A stretch of 64,000 nucleotides of DNA from Archangiaceae bacterium (lineage in GTDB: Bacteria; Myxococcota; Myxococcia; Myxococcales; Myxococcaceae). The translations under genes and the position numbers were made by a program. Positions 17,308-26,427 of this stretch are shown piece after piece. The notes beneath the pieces are model-generated. The model was not told where the DNA came from. It saw only the letters and a program-made list of their open reading frames with translations, and did not search any database. The stretch is taken from NCBI GenBank assembly GCA_016714225.1, contig JADJNS010000008.1, forward strand, positions 1-64,000, in the 5' to 3' direction. The stretch's first letter is position 1; every line of letters begins with the position of its first letter.

Positions 17308-18455
17308 TTCTTCTCGGGCGCCTTCGCGTTCTCGGGCGCGGCGACCTCTTCGCGCTTGGGCGGTGCGAGCTTGGCCGCTTCGGCCTTCTCGGACGCGCTC
17401 ATCTGCTTGTTGCGCAGCACCTTGAACGAGGCCTGGCCGTCTTTCACCGTCAGCACCTGGGCCATGCCGTAGCTGGTCGTGCCGTCGTTCATGCTCCACT
17501 TCATGGTGTCGGCCGGGCCCGCGGCGAGGAACAGCGTCTTCGACCACGCGCCTTCCTTCACCTGGGTGGTGCCCTCGGCTTCGGCGGTGCCGCGGCCACC
17601 CGACTCTTTGATGTTCGAGAACAGGCCGAACGCCACGTTGCCTTCCTTGATGGCGCGGTTCACTTCGGCGTCGCCGGCGTTGATGTCGCCCGCCGAGGAG
17701 AAGTCGAGCGCCGCGTTGCCGGTGCCGTGCGGCGGGCCGTGGGAGATCAGCACCACCGGCGCCTTGCTCGCCTTCGAGGCCGAGATCACCTCGTCGACCG
17801 TGCTCTTGAAGTAGCGGCACCCGGTCTGGCAGCGCATGAAGTTGGGGTCGTGGTAGCCGGGCAGCGACACCACCGTCACTTCGGGGAACTCGAGCACCCG
17901 GTACGCGTTGAGGTTGACGATGTTGCTGGCGTCTTTCTTCGCCAGGTCGACGCCGTCGGTGTACTCGGCGCGGCACTCGCTGTTGCCGATCACCACCAGC
18001 ACCGGCACCTTCATCTCGGCCGCGGCGGTCTTCAAGACCCGCGCGATGCCGTCGGCGACTTCGCCCACGTCACCGGGGAAGACGATCGCGTCGACCTTCT
18101 CGTCGGCGAAGAACTTCAGGTATTTCTTCAGCGCCAGCATGTTCTCGCCCGAGTCTTCGTTCATCGGGCCGAGCACGCCGAGCGAGAAGGCGCCGTCAGC
18201 GTCTTTGTCGGCGAAGGTCAGCTTGCTGCCCGAGGCCTTGGCCGTGCGGGTGCCCACCGTCACGTCCGAGGCGGGGCCGGGGTCGAGCGGGGCGGCGCAC
18301 TCTTTGTCGGCGCGCGGCTGCGCCTCGGCGGGCGGCTGAGGCGGGTTGGCGGGTCTGGCAGGCTCGGCGGGCTTGGCCGGCGCCTCGACCTTCTTTTCAG
18401 GGCAACCCCACAGCATCAACGTCACACCGAGGACCGAGAAGAGAGCGCGGTTCAT
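17304..18455 (-). CDS. metallophosphoesterase-like lipoprotein
   Basis: A 383-residue lipoprotein (MLWGC lipobox, Cys18) with a Pro/Ala-rich tether (about 25-50) and a calcineurin-type phosphoesterase domain. Its metal-site motifs are recognisable though weakened: VFPGDVGEVAD for the GD box, VLVVIGNSECRAEY for the GNxE box, and VVLISHGPPHGTGN for the GHxH-like box. Asp/His metal ligands in the first box are not all obvious, so activity is uncertain. The C-terminal tail is charged (EKAEAAKLAPPKREEVAAPE). It would act in the periplasm on phosphoesters. It is coupled to the MshEN gene by a four-base overlap, which suggests a shared pathway. Confidence 0.8.
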   Translation of the reverse strand: MNRALFSVLGVTLMLWGCPEKKVEAPAKPAEPARPANPPQPPAEAQPRADKECAAPLDPGPASDVTVGTRTAKASGSKLTFADKDADGAFSLGVLGPMNEDSGENMLALKKYLKFFADEKVDAIVFPGDVGEVADGIARVLKTAAAEMKVPVLVVIGNSECRAEYTDGVDLAKKDASNIVNLNAYRVLEFPEVTVVSLPGYHDPNFMRCQTGCRYFKSTVDEVISASKASKAPVVLISHGPPHGTGNAALDFSSAGDINAGDAEVNRAIKEGNVAFGLFSNIKESGGRGTAEAEGTTQVKEGAWSKTLFLAAGPADTMKWSMNDGTTSYGMAQVLTVKDGQASFKVLRNKQMSASEKAEAAKLAPPKREEVAAPENAKAPEKK

Positions 18456-18523
18456 TTGAGCCCGCGTGCGTACTCCGACACTGCTTCAAGGTCTACAATC
18501 TTCGGGGTAAGAGGCTGTAGCCA

Positions 18524-19354
18524 ATGACCCGGCTCTGCCTCGGCGTAGTGCTGCTGTGCTTCGGTGCCGGCTGTGCGCACAAGCCCCTCTCGGGCTCCGC
18601 GCTCGACCGGGTGATTCGCCCCGCCTTCGTCTCGCGCATCGAAGACGAGGCGGGCCCCAAGTCGTACGTGTTCCGCGGCGACGGCACCTACGGCGACAAG
18701 CTCAAGAAGCTGTCGGCCAAAGAAGCCGACCGCCGCCTGGCGGTGAAGCTCGCCTCGGGCTCGGAAGACGAGAGCGGCAACAAGGTGATGTCGATCAACC
18801 GCTCGAGTGGCCGATACCCCGCTCGCACACCCTGCGCGGCTGCCGCGGGTCGACCCGTGGACTAACACCGCCCGCCCGGCGACGTGGCCGCCGCGCTGCA
18901 GAGCTTTCTGGTCGAAGAGGTGCCCGCCAACGCGCCCGACTACGAGCTGTTGCGCCCGCTGGGCGTCGACGCCGTGGTCGAGTTCGTCGTCGAAGAGTAC
19001 GGCATGCGCAGCGAAGACGGCCGCGCCGGCTGCTACGTGGTGGGCTACGGCCGCATGTTCATGCTCGATGGGGGCGGCGACCTCTGGTACCGCAGCTTCC
19101 GCGCCGATCAGGTCGAGTCGAAGCAGCCGCACCTCGACCCCTTCAAGGTGGCGAAAGACCCCTCGCTCTTCCGCGCCGAGATGAGCTCGCTGCTCAAGGT
19201 CGTCGCCGAGGTCTTCGCCAGGGACTTGAGCCCCGAGCGTTCGGGCAGCGCGCCAGGAAGAGAAGGCAGCGGCGAGCTGCGCGAAGGCAGCGACGTGAAG
19301 TCGCCGCAGAAGGGCAAGAAGAAGCAGCCCGAGACCGAAGAAGACGCGCTGTAG
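18524..19354 (+). pseudogene. lipoprotein gene of unknown function, broken by two compensating frameshifts
   Basis: Reads as a lipoprotein (MTRLCLGVVLLCFGAGC, Cys17) that is in frame from 18524 to about 18800. It then leaves that frame: the sensible continuation ARVADTPLAHPARLPRVDPW lies one frame over between about 18801 and 18878, and the original frame resumes with PGDVAAALQSFLVEEVPANA. In the uncorrected frame a TAA occurs at 18863-18865. One extra base near 18800 and one missing base near 18878 would restore a protein of about 276 residues. The C-terminal part has an alternating structured region (VEFVVEEYGMRSEDGRAG) and a charged tail. No family recognised. The upstream gene is divergent, with 68 bases between. 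Confidence 0.65.
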
Positions 19355-19500
19355 AGAGGCGGCGAAGGGCTCGTCCGCAGCCGCGCAGCGCACCGACAGC
19401 GGGCACGGGCGCCGGCACGCCTCACCGGCTGACGATCAGGTGCCTCATCGGCGTTCTCGCGCTGCGTGCCCGTGAGGTGAGGGTGAAGCCCGGTTGACGA

Positions 19501-19830
19501 CTACTCGGCAGGGCCCTGGGGCCCCAGCGCCGAATCGGCGCCGGTGATCTCGCGGCTGGTCTGCTTGAACGCGCGCAGCGCGAACGGCGCGGTCGCCAGA
19601 AACGCGATCGCCGCCAGGCCGGCCGCCATCCACGGAAAGGGCTTGGGCTTCTCTTCCATCTTCTCGTCGAAGCCGTTCAGCTTGTTCTTGCTGCGCTCTT
19701 TGGCGGCGGCGATCTCTTCTTCCGACATCTGCTGCGGAGCCTGGAAGTCGGTGGGGCGCTTGGCGAGCGCTGCACCGCTGAACAACAACACAGCGCCCAG
19801 GAGCCACGGCAGAGCAGAACGGAGCCTCAT
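19501..19830 (-). CDS. small membrane protein with signal peptide
   Basis: A 109-residue protein with a cleavable signal (WLLGAVLLFSGAALAKR), a charged middle (MSEEEIAAAKERSKNKLNGF) and one transmembrane helix (MAAGLAAIAFLATAPFALRA) followed by a short tail. I took the ATG at 19830; an in-frame GTG nine bases earlier adds three residues. Topology suggests a periplasmic helical segment anchored in the inner membrane. No family recognised and no partner evident; the gene lies alone between a broken gene and a divergent unknown gene. Confidence 0.7.
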   Translation of the reverse strand: MRLRSALPWLLGAVLLFSGAALAKRPTDFQAPQQMSEEEIAAAKERSKNKLNGFDEKMEEKPKPFPWMAAGLAAIAFLATAPFALRAFKQTSREITGADSALGPQGPAE

Positions 19831-19937
19831 GGCGCGCACGGTACCACTTTCACCCCGGTGAAGGCTCGCGCCGCCGCGAGGCCCTTTAGATGTCGTGGAA
19901 CGTAGGTGTTCCAGCTGCTAGGAGCTTCGCCACATTT

Positions 19938-21221
19938 ATGAGCACGCCTCTGCCGACTCCTCCCCATCTCGCTGGTGCGCTCGCGCAGCTCGAGAAGATC
20001 ATCGAAGCCGCCGAGAAGAAGAAGGTCGATCTGCTCGCTGCGCCGTGGCCAGAGATCGAGAAGGCCGTCGCGCACGTGCTCGGCGGGCCGTTCTCTCCCA
20101 ACGTGCCCGAGCACCAGATGGTCGCGCTCGGCCTGGCCGCGGCCTTCGGCGCGCGCCTCGCTGCCGATACCGGCGCGTTCTGGTTTCCCAGCCGTGAAGC
20201 GCCCGAGGGGGCCGCCCTCGGCTTCCCCGAGGCGCTGGTGATGCTCTCGCCGTTCTCGGCGGTGCTCGAGTCACTGGTGGGCGCCAAGCTCGAGCGGCTC
20301 GACGAGATCGCGAAAGACATTCGCAACAGCCTCGCCCAGGCCAAGTTCTCGGGCGCCGGCGCGCAGCGGCTCGGCCCGCTCGACTACCAGAGCTTGTTCG
20401 ACCCCGGCTACCTGCAGCTGATGTCGGTCGATCGCGCCAAGGTCGACGCCGCGTTCGCGCTGACTCCCGAGCGGCTGTCGATCGACCTGCGCGAGGCGCT
20501 CGGCCGCGCCCGTCAGCTGCCCGAGCAGTCGAAGAAGCAGCTCGAGAGCCAGCTGCTCGGCTCGCTCGGCCGTCTCGAGCGCGGCAAGACCCTGCTCGAG
20601 CAGATTCCCCGCTCGCCGCGGCTGGGCGAGCTGGTCGCGCACCTGTTCGGCGCCACCGCTACCACCGGCTCGGCTCCCGAAGAGCTGTGGAGCGACGTGG
20701 TGTTCCCGCTCTTGTTCGTGGGCGCGCCCGAGAAGTTCCCCGAGCTCGACGGCGAAGAGCTCGAGCTGGCCAAGCAGGGCATCGACCCGTTCGTGCTGTT
20801 CCTCGAGGTCACTCCTTATTCCTACCCCGCGGTCGAAGAGGGGCTGCTGGGCGTGTTCCCCGCCGACAAGCTCGACCTGCCGCACCCCGCGCTCGGCGCT
20901 TCGGCCCAGCCCCGCCTGGTGGCGGTGTCGCTCGACGCGATCAAGGTGCCGCTCGAGAAGTTCGACCCCGCCAAGACCCAAGACGCGATCGCCCGCTTCG
21001 CCAAGCACGTCGAGCAGAAGCTCGGCGCGCCCACCAAGACCCAGCCCCAGGCGGCGGAGATGCTCGAGGCTTCGCTGACCGTCATCTCGGAGCTCAAGAA
21101 GCTCGCCGCCAGCGGCCAGATGGTCGTGGTGCGCCGGCTCACCGAGGCCGAGGCTGCCTCTGACCTGGCGCTCGCTCCGGTGCGCGCTGCCCTGCAGGGC
21201 CCGCGCATCATTCTGGCCTAG
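19938..21221 (+). CDS. conserved-looking protein of unknown function
   Basis: A soluble 427-residue protein without signal peptide or membrane helices, rich in Leu/Glu/Ala helices (GALAQLEKIIEAAEKKKVDL, PEQSKKQLESQLLGSLGRLE). The frame also allows a start at 19890 with a GAGG box upstream; I preferred ATG at 19938 because the extra 16 residues have no character. Codon use is that of a real gene through its whole length. I recognise no motif of any enzyme family. It stands alone between divergent and convergent neighbours. Confidence 0.78.
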   Translation: MSTPLPTPPHLAGALAQLEKIIEAAEKKKVDLLAAPWPEIEKAVAHVLGGPFSPNVPEHQMVALGLAAAFGARLAADTGAFWFPSREAPEGAALGFPEALVMLSPFSAVLESLVGAKLERLDEIAKDIRNSLAQAKFSGAGAQRLGPLDYQSLFDPGYLQLMSVDRAKVDAAFALTPERLSIDLREALGRARQLPEQSKKQLESQLLGSLGRLERGKTLLEQIPRSPRLGELVAHLFGATATTGSAPEELWSDVVFPLLFVGAPEKFPELDGEELELAKQGIDPFVLFLEVTPYSYPAVEEGLLGVFPADKLDLPHPALGASAQPRLVAVSLDAIKVPLEKFDPAKTQDAIARFAKHVEQKLGAPTKTQPQAAEMLEASLTVISELKKLAASGQMVVVRRLTEAEAASDLALAPVRAALQGPRIILA

Positions 21222-21286
21222 GGTTCATCAGCAGAGATCACCGTGGGCCGGGCGCGTCGCCTACGACATCGGCCAGCGGCCCTCGC

Positions 21287-22540
21287 TCAGGATGAGCGCC
21301 GTTCGGCCAGCTCGCGCGCGGTGGCGATCTGGGCGCGCCAGTGGCCGTACAGGCGGCCCTGTGACGCCAGCCGGTCGAGCTCGGTGCGCACGTCGAGCGG
21401 CACGTCGCCGGGCGGGGCCTCGCGAAACGGAGTGCCCGGCAGGGGCATGAACGTGTGCCCGTGCACCTTGGCCCCCAGCTCGGCGAGGCGGTTCATCAGC
21501 GCCACCGTCTCGCGCATCTGGCTGGGCCCTTCGCCCGGCAGGCCGAAGATGAAGTCGACGTTGGGCACGAAGCCGTTCTCTACGCAGATGCGCGCCGCAC
21601 GCACGATCGCCTCGGCGTCGTGGCCGCGGCGGCTCTCGCGCAGCACCGCGTCCGAGCCTGACTGGCCGCCGATGATCAGGTTGTCGTTGTCGACCCAGCG
21701 CTTGAGCACCTTCAGCGCCTCGGGCGTCACGTGCTCGGGCCGCACCTCGGAGGGGAAGGTGCCGAAGAACAGCCGGCGCTCTCGGCCCAGCTCTCCGCGG
21801 CACGCGGCCAGCAGCGCCTCGACCGCGTCGAGGTTCACCGACGCATCGGCCGAGCCGTAGCTCAGGCTGGTGGGGGAGATGAAGCGCGCGTCCCTTCGGC
21901 CCGACGCCACCATCACCCGCACCCAGTGGCGCACGTTCTCGACGCTGCGGTGGCGAAAGCGCGCCTTGCTCATGAACGGCGTCTGGCAGAAGCGGCAGGC
22001 GTAGATGCAGCCGCGGGTCAGCTCGATCGCGCCGTACAGCCCGGTCTGCGGCGCGAAGGGTGGAAAGTCGTTCAGATCGACCGGCGCAGGCTTGGGGCCG
22101 CGACCGCCTCGCCACGCGAAGCCGAGCGCGCCCTGCAGCGGCAGCCCGTCGCGCGCGCGGGTCAGCAGGTCGATGATCGCCCGCTCGCCTTCACCCACGC
22201 AGACCAGGTCGAAGCCGGCGTCGAGCACCGCTTCGGTCTCGGCTGTGGCGTGCACGCCGCCGGCGATCGACGTCCACCCGGTGGGGTGCGCCGCCTTCAG
22301 CGCGTTCAGCTGCGCCAGCGCCTCGGGGAAGCTCGGCGAATAGAAGCTGAAGCCGACGAGGGTAGTGTCGGCGCGCGCCAGCGCCGCGCTCAGCTCTTCG
22401 TGCAGCTCTTCCAGGTTTCGCGCCAGCCGAACGCTCACCGCCTTCAGCTCGGGCCGCTCTTCGATCGCGCCCGCGAGCACTGCCATCGCGGCCTTCGCGG
22501 GGTAGCAGGTGCTGCCGATGAACGTCGTGGACACGCGCAT
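21287..22540 (-). CDS. B12-binding-domain radical SAM protein
   Basis: A 417-residue protein with an N-terminal cobalamin-binding-like Rossmann domain (about 1-125; LVGFSFYSPSFPEALAQLNA, SIAGGVHATAETEAVLDAGF) and a radical SAM TIM-barrel. The 4Fe-4S cysteines are Cys178, Cys182 and Cys185 in RGCIYACRFCQTP. A glycine-rich SAM-contact stretch (DNDNLIIGGQSGSDAVLRE) and the barrel strand PNVDFIFGLPGEG follow. The fold matches the class that includes TIGR04013 (MJ_1487-like) proteins, whose reactions are largely unknown; the substrate cannot be told. It is a single gene, with a 71-base gap to the neighbouring minus-strand gene. Confidence 0.88.
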   Translation of the reverse strand: MRVSTTFIGSTCYPAKAAMAVLAGAIEERPELKAVSVRLARNLEELHEELSAALARADTTLVGFSFYSPSFPEALAQLNALKAAHPTGWTSIAGGVHATAETEAVLDAGFDLVCVGEGERAIIDLLTRARDGLPLQGALGFAWRGGRGPKPAPVDLNDFPPFAPQTGLYGAIELTRGCIYACRFCQTPFMSKARFRHRSVENVRHWVRVMVASGRRDARFISPTSLSYGSADASVNLDAVEALLAACRGELGRERRLFFGTFPSEVRPEHVTPEALKVLKRWVDNDNLIIGGQSGSDAVLRESRRGHDAEAIVRAARICVENGFVPNVDFIFGLPGEGPSQMRETVALMNRLAELGAKVHGHTFMPLPGTPFREAPPGDVPLDVRTELDRLASQGRLYGHWRAQIATARELAERRSS

Positions 22541-22611
22541 CTTCGCCTTAGCAAGCCCCCGCTTGGCAGCGCCATGGTCGATCGACTGTCTGTCGAGGCG
22601 CTGCGCTGCGG

Positions 22612-24126
22612 TCAGGGCCCCAAGAGGGTGGCGAAGTCGCTGGGCTGAACCCGCACCACCCGGTTGCCCTCGGCGTAGGGCACCTTGAGGCGGGCCACCC
22701 GGTAGATGCGATCGTGATGCGGGTCGTCGGCCGACGACTGTGCGAAGTGCACCTCGATGACGTTCTCGTCTGCCGCGTGCTCGTCGGTGGCCAGGGTGCG
22801 GCCGAGGGTCACGTTGTGCACCTCGAAATCGAAGCAGCGCGAGTTGGCCGCGTTCTTCTCGAACACCGGGTAGGTGTACGCCCAGCGCGCCCGGTCGTGG
22901 TCGGCCAGCTCGAGGTCGGTGTGCACCCGCAGCTCTTCGATGTCGAGCACCCCGTCGAGATCGCGGTCGGTGCTGACGTTGGGGAAGGTGGCGTCTTTGA
23001 GCTGGTAGAAGTCGAGGCCGTCGGGCACCAGGTCGCCGTCGGTGCCCATCGCCTTGCCGATGTCCGAGTCGGGGTCGGTCGACAGGGTGCCCAGCCAGCT
23101 CTCTTCGCAGTTGTTGAGCCCGTCATGGTCCGCATCGAGCGCCACGTCGGTCGCCTTGCAGGTGCACTCGCCCGGCTTCTTCGCCTTCGGGTCCCACCCC
23201 AGCTTCAGCTCGAGCGCGTCGTTACAGCCGTCGCCGTCGCTGTCGCGCTTCGCCGGGTCGAGCCCCTGTGACACCTCTTCCTGGTCCGAGATCGAGTCGC
23301 CGTCGCTGTCGACGACCTGCAACTTCCCCGTCGACACCATGTTGGTGTTCGTCGCCATGAAGAAGCGCTGCAGGTACGAGCGCCGAATCGTCGAGAAGTC
23401 GAAGCCGGTGTAGTCGAGCGCGTCTCCGTTGGGGAACGACTTGAAGACGCCTTCTCCCTTGGTGGCCATCTGCTGCAACAGCGTCGCCGCCGCCAGGTCG
23501 CCGCCGAGAAACACCGTGTTCAGGGTGAGGCCGCCGACCTTGTCTTTCAGTGCCATCAGCTGGTCCATCGCCGCGAGAATCTCGGCCGGCTGGCTGTCGG
23601 TGGGCTGGCCGTCCGAGAGAAAGATGATCACGTAGCGGGTGCGCCGCGCGCCGCTGCCGCCCTCCATGATGTCGGCGGTCAGCTCCGAGAGGGTGAGGTT
23701 GAGCGCGCCCAGGTACGGCGTCTGCCCGTTGCCGGCGTTGGCCACCGCCGCCACCTGGGTGTTGAACAGCGTCACGTCGTCGACGAAACGGCCGTTCGAG
23801 AAGCGCTTCGTCTGGTCTCCGCTGAACACCTCGCCGCCGAAGAACACCTTGCCCGGCGAGCCGAGACGGGTCGCGAGGTCCATCACTCCGGTGTACCGCT
23901 TCTGGTTCGGGTCGTTCTGCTGCATCGACCCCGAGTCGTCGATCACCAGCCAGACCTTGAGCGGGTAGACGACGGTGGCGGGGTCTTCGGTGCAGAACTG
24001 CCCGACCAGCATGTTCGGCTTCACCTCGGGCGGAGGCGGCGGCTGCACCTCGGGCAGCAAGATGTCGACGTCGGTGCAGCCGGTCGCACAGAGCAGCGCG
24101 GCGATCAGCGGGCGCAGGTTGGGCAT
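22612..24126 (-). CDS. von Willebrand factor A lipoprotein with calcium-binding repeats
   Basis: A 504-residue lipoprotein (lipobox ATGC, Cys17). After a Pro-rich linker the vWA domain begins near residue 57, with the MIDAS motif DDSGS at 63-67 intact and the second strand RYVIIFLSDGQPTDS. From about residue 300 come thrombospondin type-3-like Asp-rich repeats (DSDGDSISDQEE, DSDGDGCNDALE, DADHDGLNNCEE, TDRDLDGVLDIEE), which bind calcium. Similar proteins are common on the myxobacterial surface and bind other proteins. I set the start at 24126; an upstream in-frame start would add 40 residues that hide the signal peptide. There is no clear operon partner; the promoter lies in the 267-base divergent gap. 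Confidence 0.88.
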   Translation of the reverse strand: MPNLRPLIAALLCATGCTDVDILLPEVQPPPPPEVKPNMLVGQFCTEDPATVVYPLKVWLVIDDSGSMQQNDPNQKRYTGVMDLATRLGSPGKVFFGGEVFSGDQTKRFSNGRFVDDVTLFNTQVAAVANAGNGQTPYLGALNLTLSELTADIMEGGSGARRTRYVIIFLSDGQPTDSQPAEILAAMDQLMALKDKVGGLTLNTVFLGGDLAAATLLQQMATKGEGVFKSFPNGDALDYTGFDFSTIRRSYLQRFFMATNTNMVSTGKLQVVDSDGDSISDQEEVSQGLDPAKRDSDGDGCNDALELKLGWDPKAKKPGECTCKATDVALDADHDGLNNCEESWLGTLSTDPDSDIGKAMGTDGDLVPDGLDFYQLKDATFPNVSTDRDLDGVLDIEELRVHTDLELADHDRARWAYTYPVFEKNAANSRCFDFEVHNVTLGRTLATDEHAADENVIEVHFAQSSADDPHHDRIYRVARLKVPYAEGNRVVRVQPSDFATLLGP

Positions 24127-24393
24127 GGAGAGAGGCGCGCACTGCTTCAACCGTGCCGCCTGCGCCGCGTGGCGCCCGTCGGCCAACCACGCGCCAGCGC
24201 GAAAGAAAGACGGGGTGCGCACCAAGCGCAACCGGAGCCCTGCCACTCCGCTTGCGCACGCCTGTGGGCACCAACTGGAGTGTCAGCGGCGCTGGCGAAG
24301 ATCTGCAACAGCGCGAGAACGCTTCCGCTTCGCGCGCCGAGACCCGGCACAGATTCTGAAGAGGGCGCTCGCCCGATCTTCACGGAGAAAACC
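24127..24393. other. divergent intergenic gap
   Basis: 267 bases between the vWA lipoprotein (minus) and the beta-barrel gene (plus). It is GC-rich and has no convincing RNA gene or terminator. A GGAG box at 24383-24386 serves the ATG at 24394. Promoters for both genes must lie here, but no clear -35/-10 pair stands out. Confidence 0.4.
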
Positions 24394-24993
24394 ATGCGCA
24401 CGCTGACGCTAGGGATCTGCCTCATGAGTGCCGTCGCGCTCGCCGACGACGACGAGTCGCCGGCGCGCGTCTCGGTGGTGCAGCGTCGCCAGTACACGAT
24501 GCGCCACGAGATTCAGGTCAGCGGCGGGTTTCTGCCCCTCGACGCCTTCTACAAGGGCATCACCGCCAACGTCGGCTACACGTACCACTTCAACGATCAC
24601 TTCGCGTGGCGGGTGGTGCGCGGCGCGTACGAGAAGAACTTCGACACCGGCCTGAAGCGCCAGCTGATGCAGCAGTTCGGCGTGCTCACCACCGATTTTC
24701 CCGAAGTGCAGTGGTTGGCCGGCAGCGATCTGATCTGGAACGCGTTCTACGGGAAGACCGCGTTCATGAACGCGTTCGTGCTGCACCTCGCGCTCTTCCT
24801 CGAGCTGGGCGCCGACGCAGTGAAGACCCAGACCGACATCATGCCCGCGGTGAACTTCGGCGGTGGCCTGCGCTTCTTTGCCACCGAGTGGCTGAGCGTG
24901 AAGGTCGAGGCCTCGAACCACTTCGTGCTCGGCAAGAAGAGCTTCAACATCGTCGACCTGCAGCTCGCCCTCGCGGTCAACCTGGGGAGCTGA
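24394..24993 (+). CDS. outer-membrane beta-barrel domain protein (OMP_myx_plus-like)
   Basis: A 199-residue exported protein with a signal peptide (LGICLMSAVALADDDE) and a beta-barrel of short, aromatic strands (HEIQVSGGFLPLDAFYKGI, VGYTYHFNDHFAWRVVRGAY, WLSVKVEASNHFVLG). The pattern fits the small barrel family found next to TPR proteins in myxobacteria (TIGR04565-like); I cannot confirm it without a search. A good GGAG site lies eight bases before the ATG. It is the first gene of a run of five same-strand envelope genes with 4- to 8-base spacings, so it probably forms part of one envelope complex with the TPR proteins. Confidence 0.82.
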   Translation: MRTLTLGICLMSAVALADDDESPARVSVVQRRQYTMRHEIQVSGGFLPLDAFYKGITANVGYTYHFNDHFAWRVVRGAYEKNFDTGLKRQLMQQFGVLTTDFPEVQWLAGSDLIWNAFYGKTAFMNAFVLHLALFLELGADAVKTQTDIMPAVNFGGGLRFFATEWLSVKVEASNHFVLGKKSFNIVDLQLALAVNLGS

Positions 24994-25000
24994 AGGCAAC

Positions 25001-26427
25001 GTGCTGCTCACTGCCCTCACGCTCGCGCTGCTCGCCGCCGCGCCCGAAGGCGCTGCGGCGCCGGCGCCCGCGTACACCTTCAACCTCGCCGAGCTGATCT
25101 GGAAGGGCGACCTGCCGCTCGATGCCGAGGCGCACGCGCCGCGGCTCTACGCCTTCATCGCCAAGGCCGACCCCACCCACCCGATGTTCGCCCGGGCCCA
25201 GCTCTACCTGGCGCAGTCGCTCGCGAGGCTCGGCTACTCCCAGGCGGCGGCGGTGTGGTTCGCGCGGGTGGCCACCGAGCGCACCGACCCCGAAGCGCTG
25301 CCCGCCGCGCTCGACGGGCTGCTCGCCGTCTTCCAGGGCCGCACGACGAGGCGCTCGAGACGCTGGTGCTCGGCACCCTCGACGTGGCGTCGCTGCCGGT
25401 GAACACCGCGTCGAAGGTGCGGCTGACCCAGGGCCTGCTCGACCTGCGCGCCGGGCGCGACGGGTGGGCGAAGGCGCAGTTCGGTCAGCTGCCCAGCGGC
25501 TCGGCCGAGCAGGCCTGGGCGCGGCACGCGGTGCTGGTGACGCGCGTGAAGCGGGGTGAGAGCGCGGTGAAGCTGCTGCCCGCGTTTCACGAGCTGGCCC
25601 AGGACACCGGCGCACCCGCCCCGGTGCGGCTCGAGGCGCAGCTCGCGGTGGCGCGGCTGCAGTACGAGTCGAGAGACTTCGATCAGGCGCTCGAGTCGTA
25701 CCGCGCGGTGAAGCTGCCGCAGCTCGACCCGGGCCGCCCGGCGCTCTACCTGGAAGAGGCGTGGACCCGGTACCGCCTCGGCCAGCACCAGCAGGCCATG
25801 GCGGTGCTGGTCACCCTCGACGCGCCTTCGTTCGAAGACGCGTTCCTGCCCGACAAGTATCTGCTGCGGGCGCAGATCTACCTCGACAAGTGCCACTACC
25901 TGCCGGCGCGGCGTGCAGCGCGTCAGCTCTTGCGCCGGTTCGCGGGCACGCTCGACGCGATCGAGCGGCGCGCTCCGCTCGCCGAGCAGGCGGTGCTGCT
26001 GTCGGCTGCGCTGGCCCGCGGGCCGGCCCAGAAGGCGCAGGCGCTGTACGACCGGGTGCAGCGCGAGCGCGACCTGCTGGCCCGCGACGGCGATGGGCTG
26101 GGCAGGGCGCTCTACGACCACTTGAAGGCGGTGTACGGCACCGCGTTCGCCGAGGCCTCTCGAGTGCGCGAGGTGAAGCTCACCAAGGTGCTCGAAGGTG
26201 AGGCCAACCGGCTGCTCGACGCCGCCGAGCAGGTGCGGCTGGTCGAGTACGAGGTCGGCCTCAAGCTCAACGCGCGCATCGGCGCGCACCCCGACGAGCT
26301 GGTGCCCGAGAGCCAAGAAGCTCTTGGACCCGAAGACGTGCGCTACCGCTTCAGCGGCGAGTACTGGAATGACGAGCTCCGCGACATTCGCATCGACCTC
26401 GAAGACCGCTGCGGAGGCAAGACGTGA
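25001..26427 (+). CDS. exported TPR protein, one-base frameshift near 25340
   Basis: Reads as one protein of about 475 residues. The N-terminal part (GTG at 25001, AAGG upstream) has a signal peptide (LLTALTLALLAAAPEGAAA) and TPR helices (RAQLYLAQSLARLGYSQAAA) up to LLAVFQGR. The frame then shifts at about 25340, where GGCCGCACGACGAG reads correctly only if one C is restored (CGC CAC GAC GAG), and continues as HDEALETLVLGTLDVASLPV to the stop at 26427. The second part has more TPR units (RLEAQLAVARLQYESRDFDQ). Its stop overlaps the next start by four bases. I list it as a gene because a one-base error is as likely as decay. Layout recalls the TPR proteins of the Glt/Agl gliding system. Confidence 0.75.

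Noticed and set aside
18790..18885. Programmed ribosomal frameshifting at the lipoprotein gene
   Set aside because: Two opposite shifts are required and no slippery sequence with a downstream structure is seen; sequencing error or mutation is simpler.
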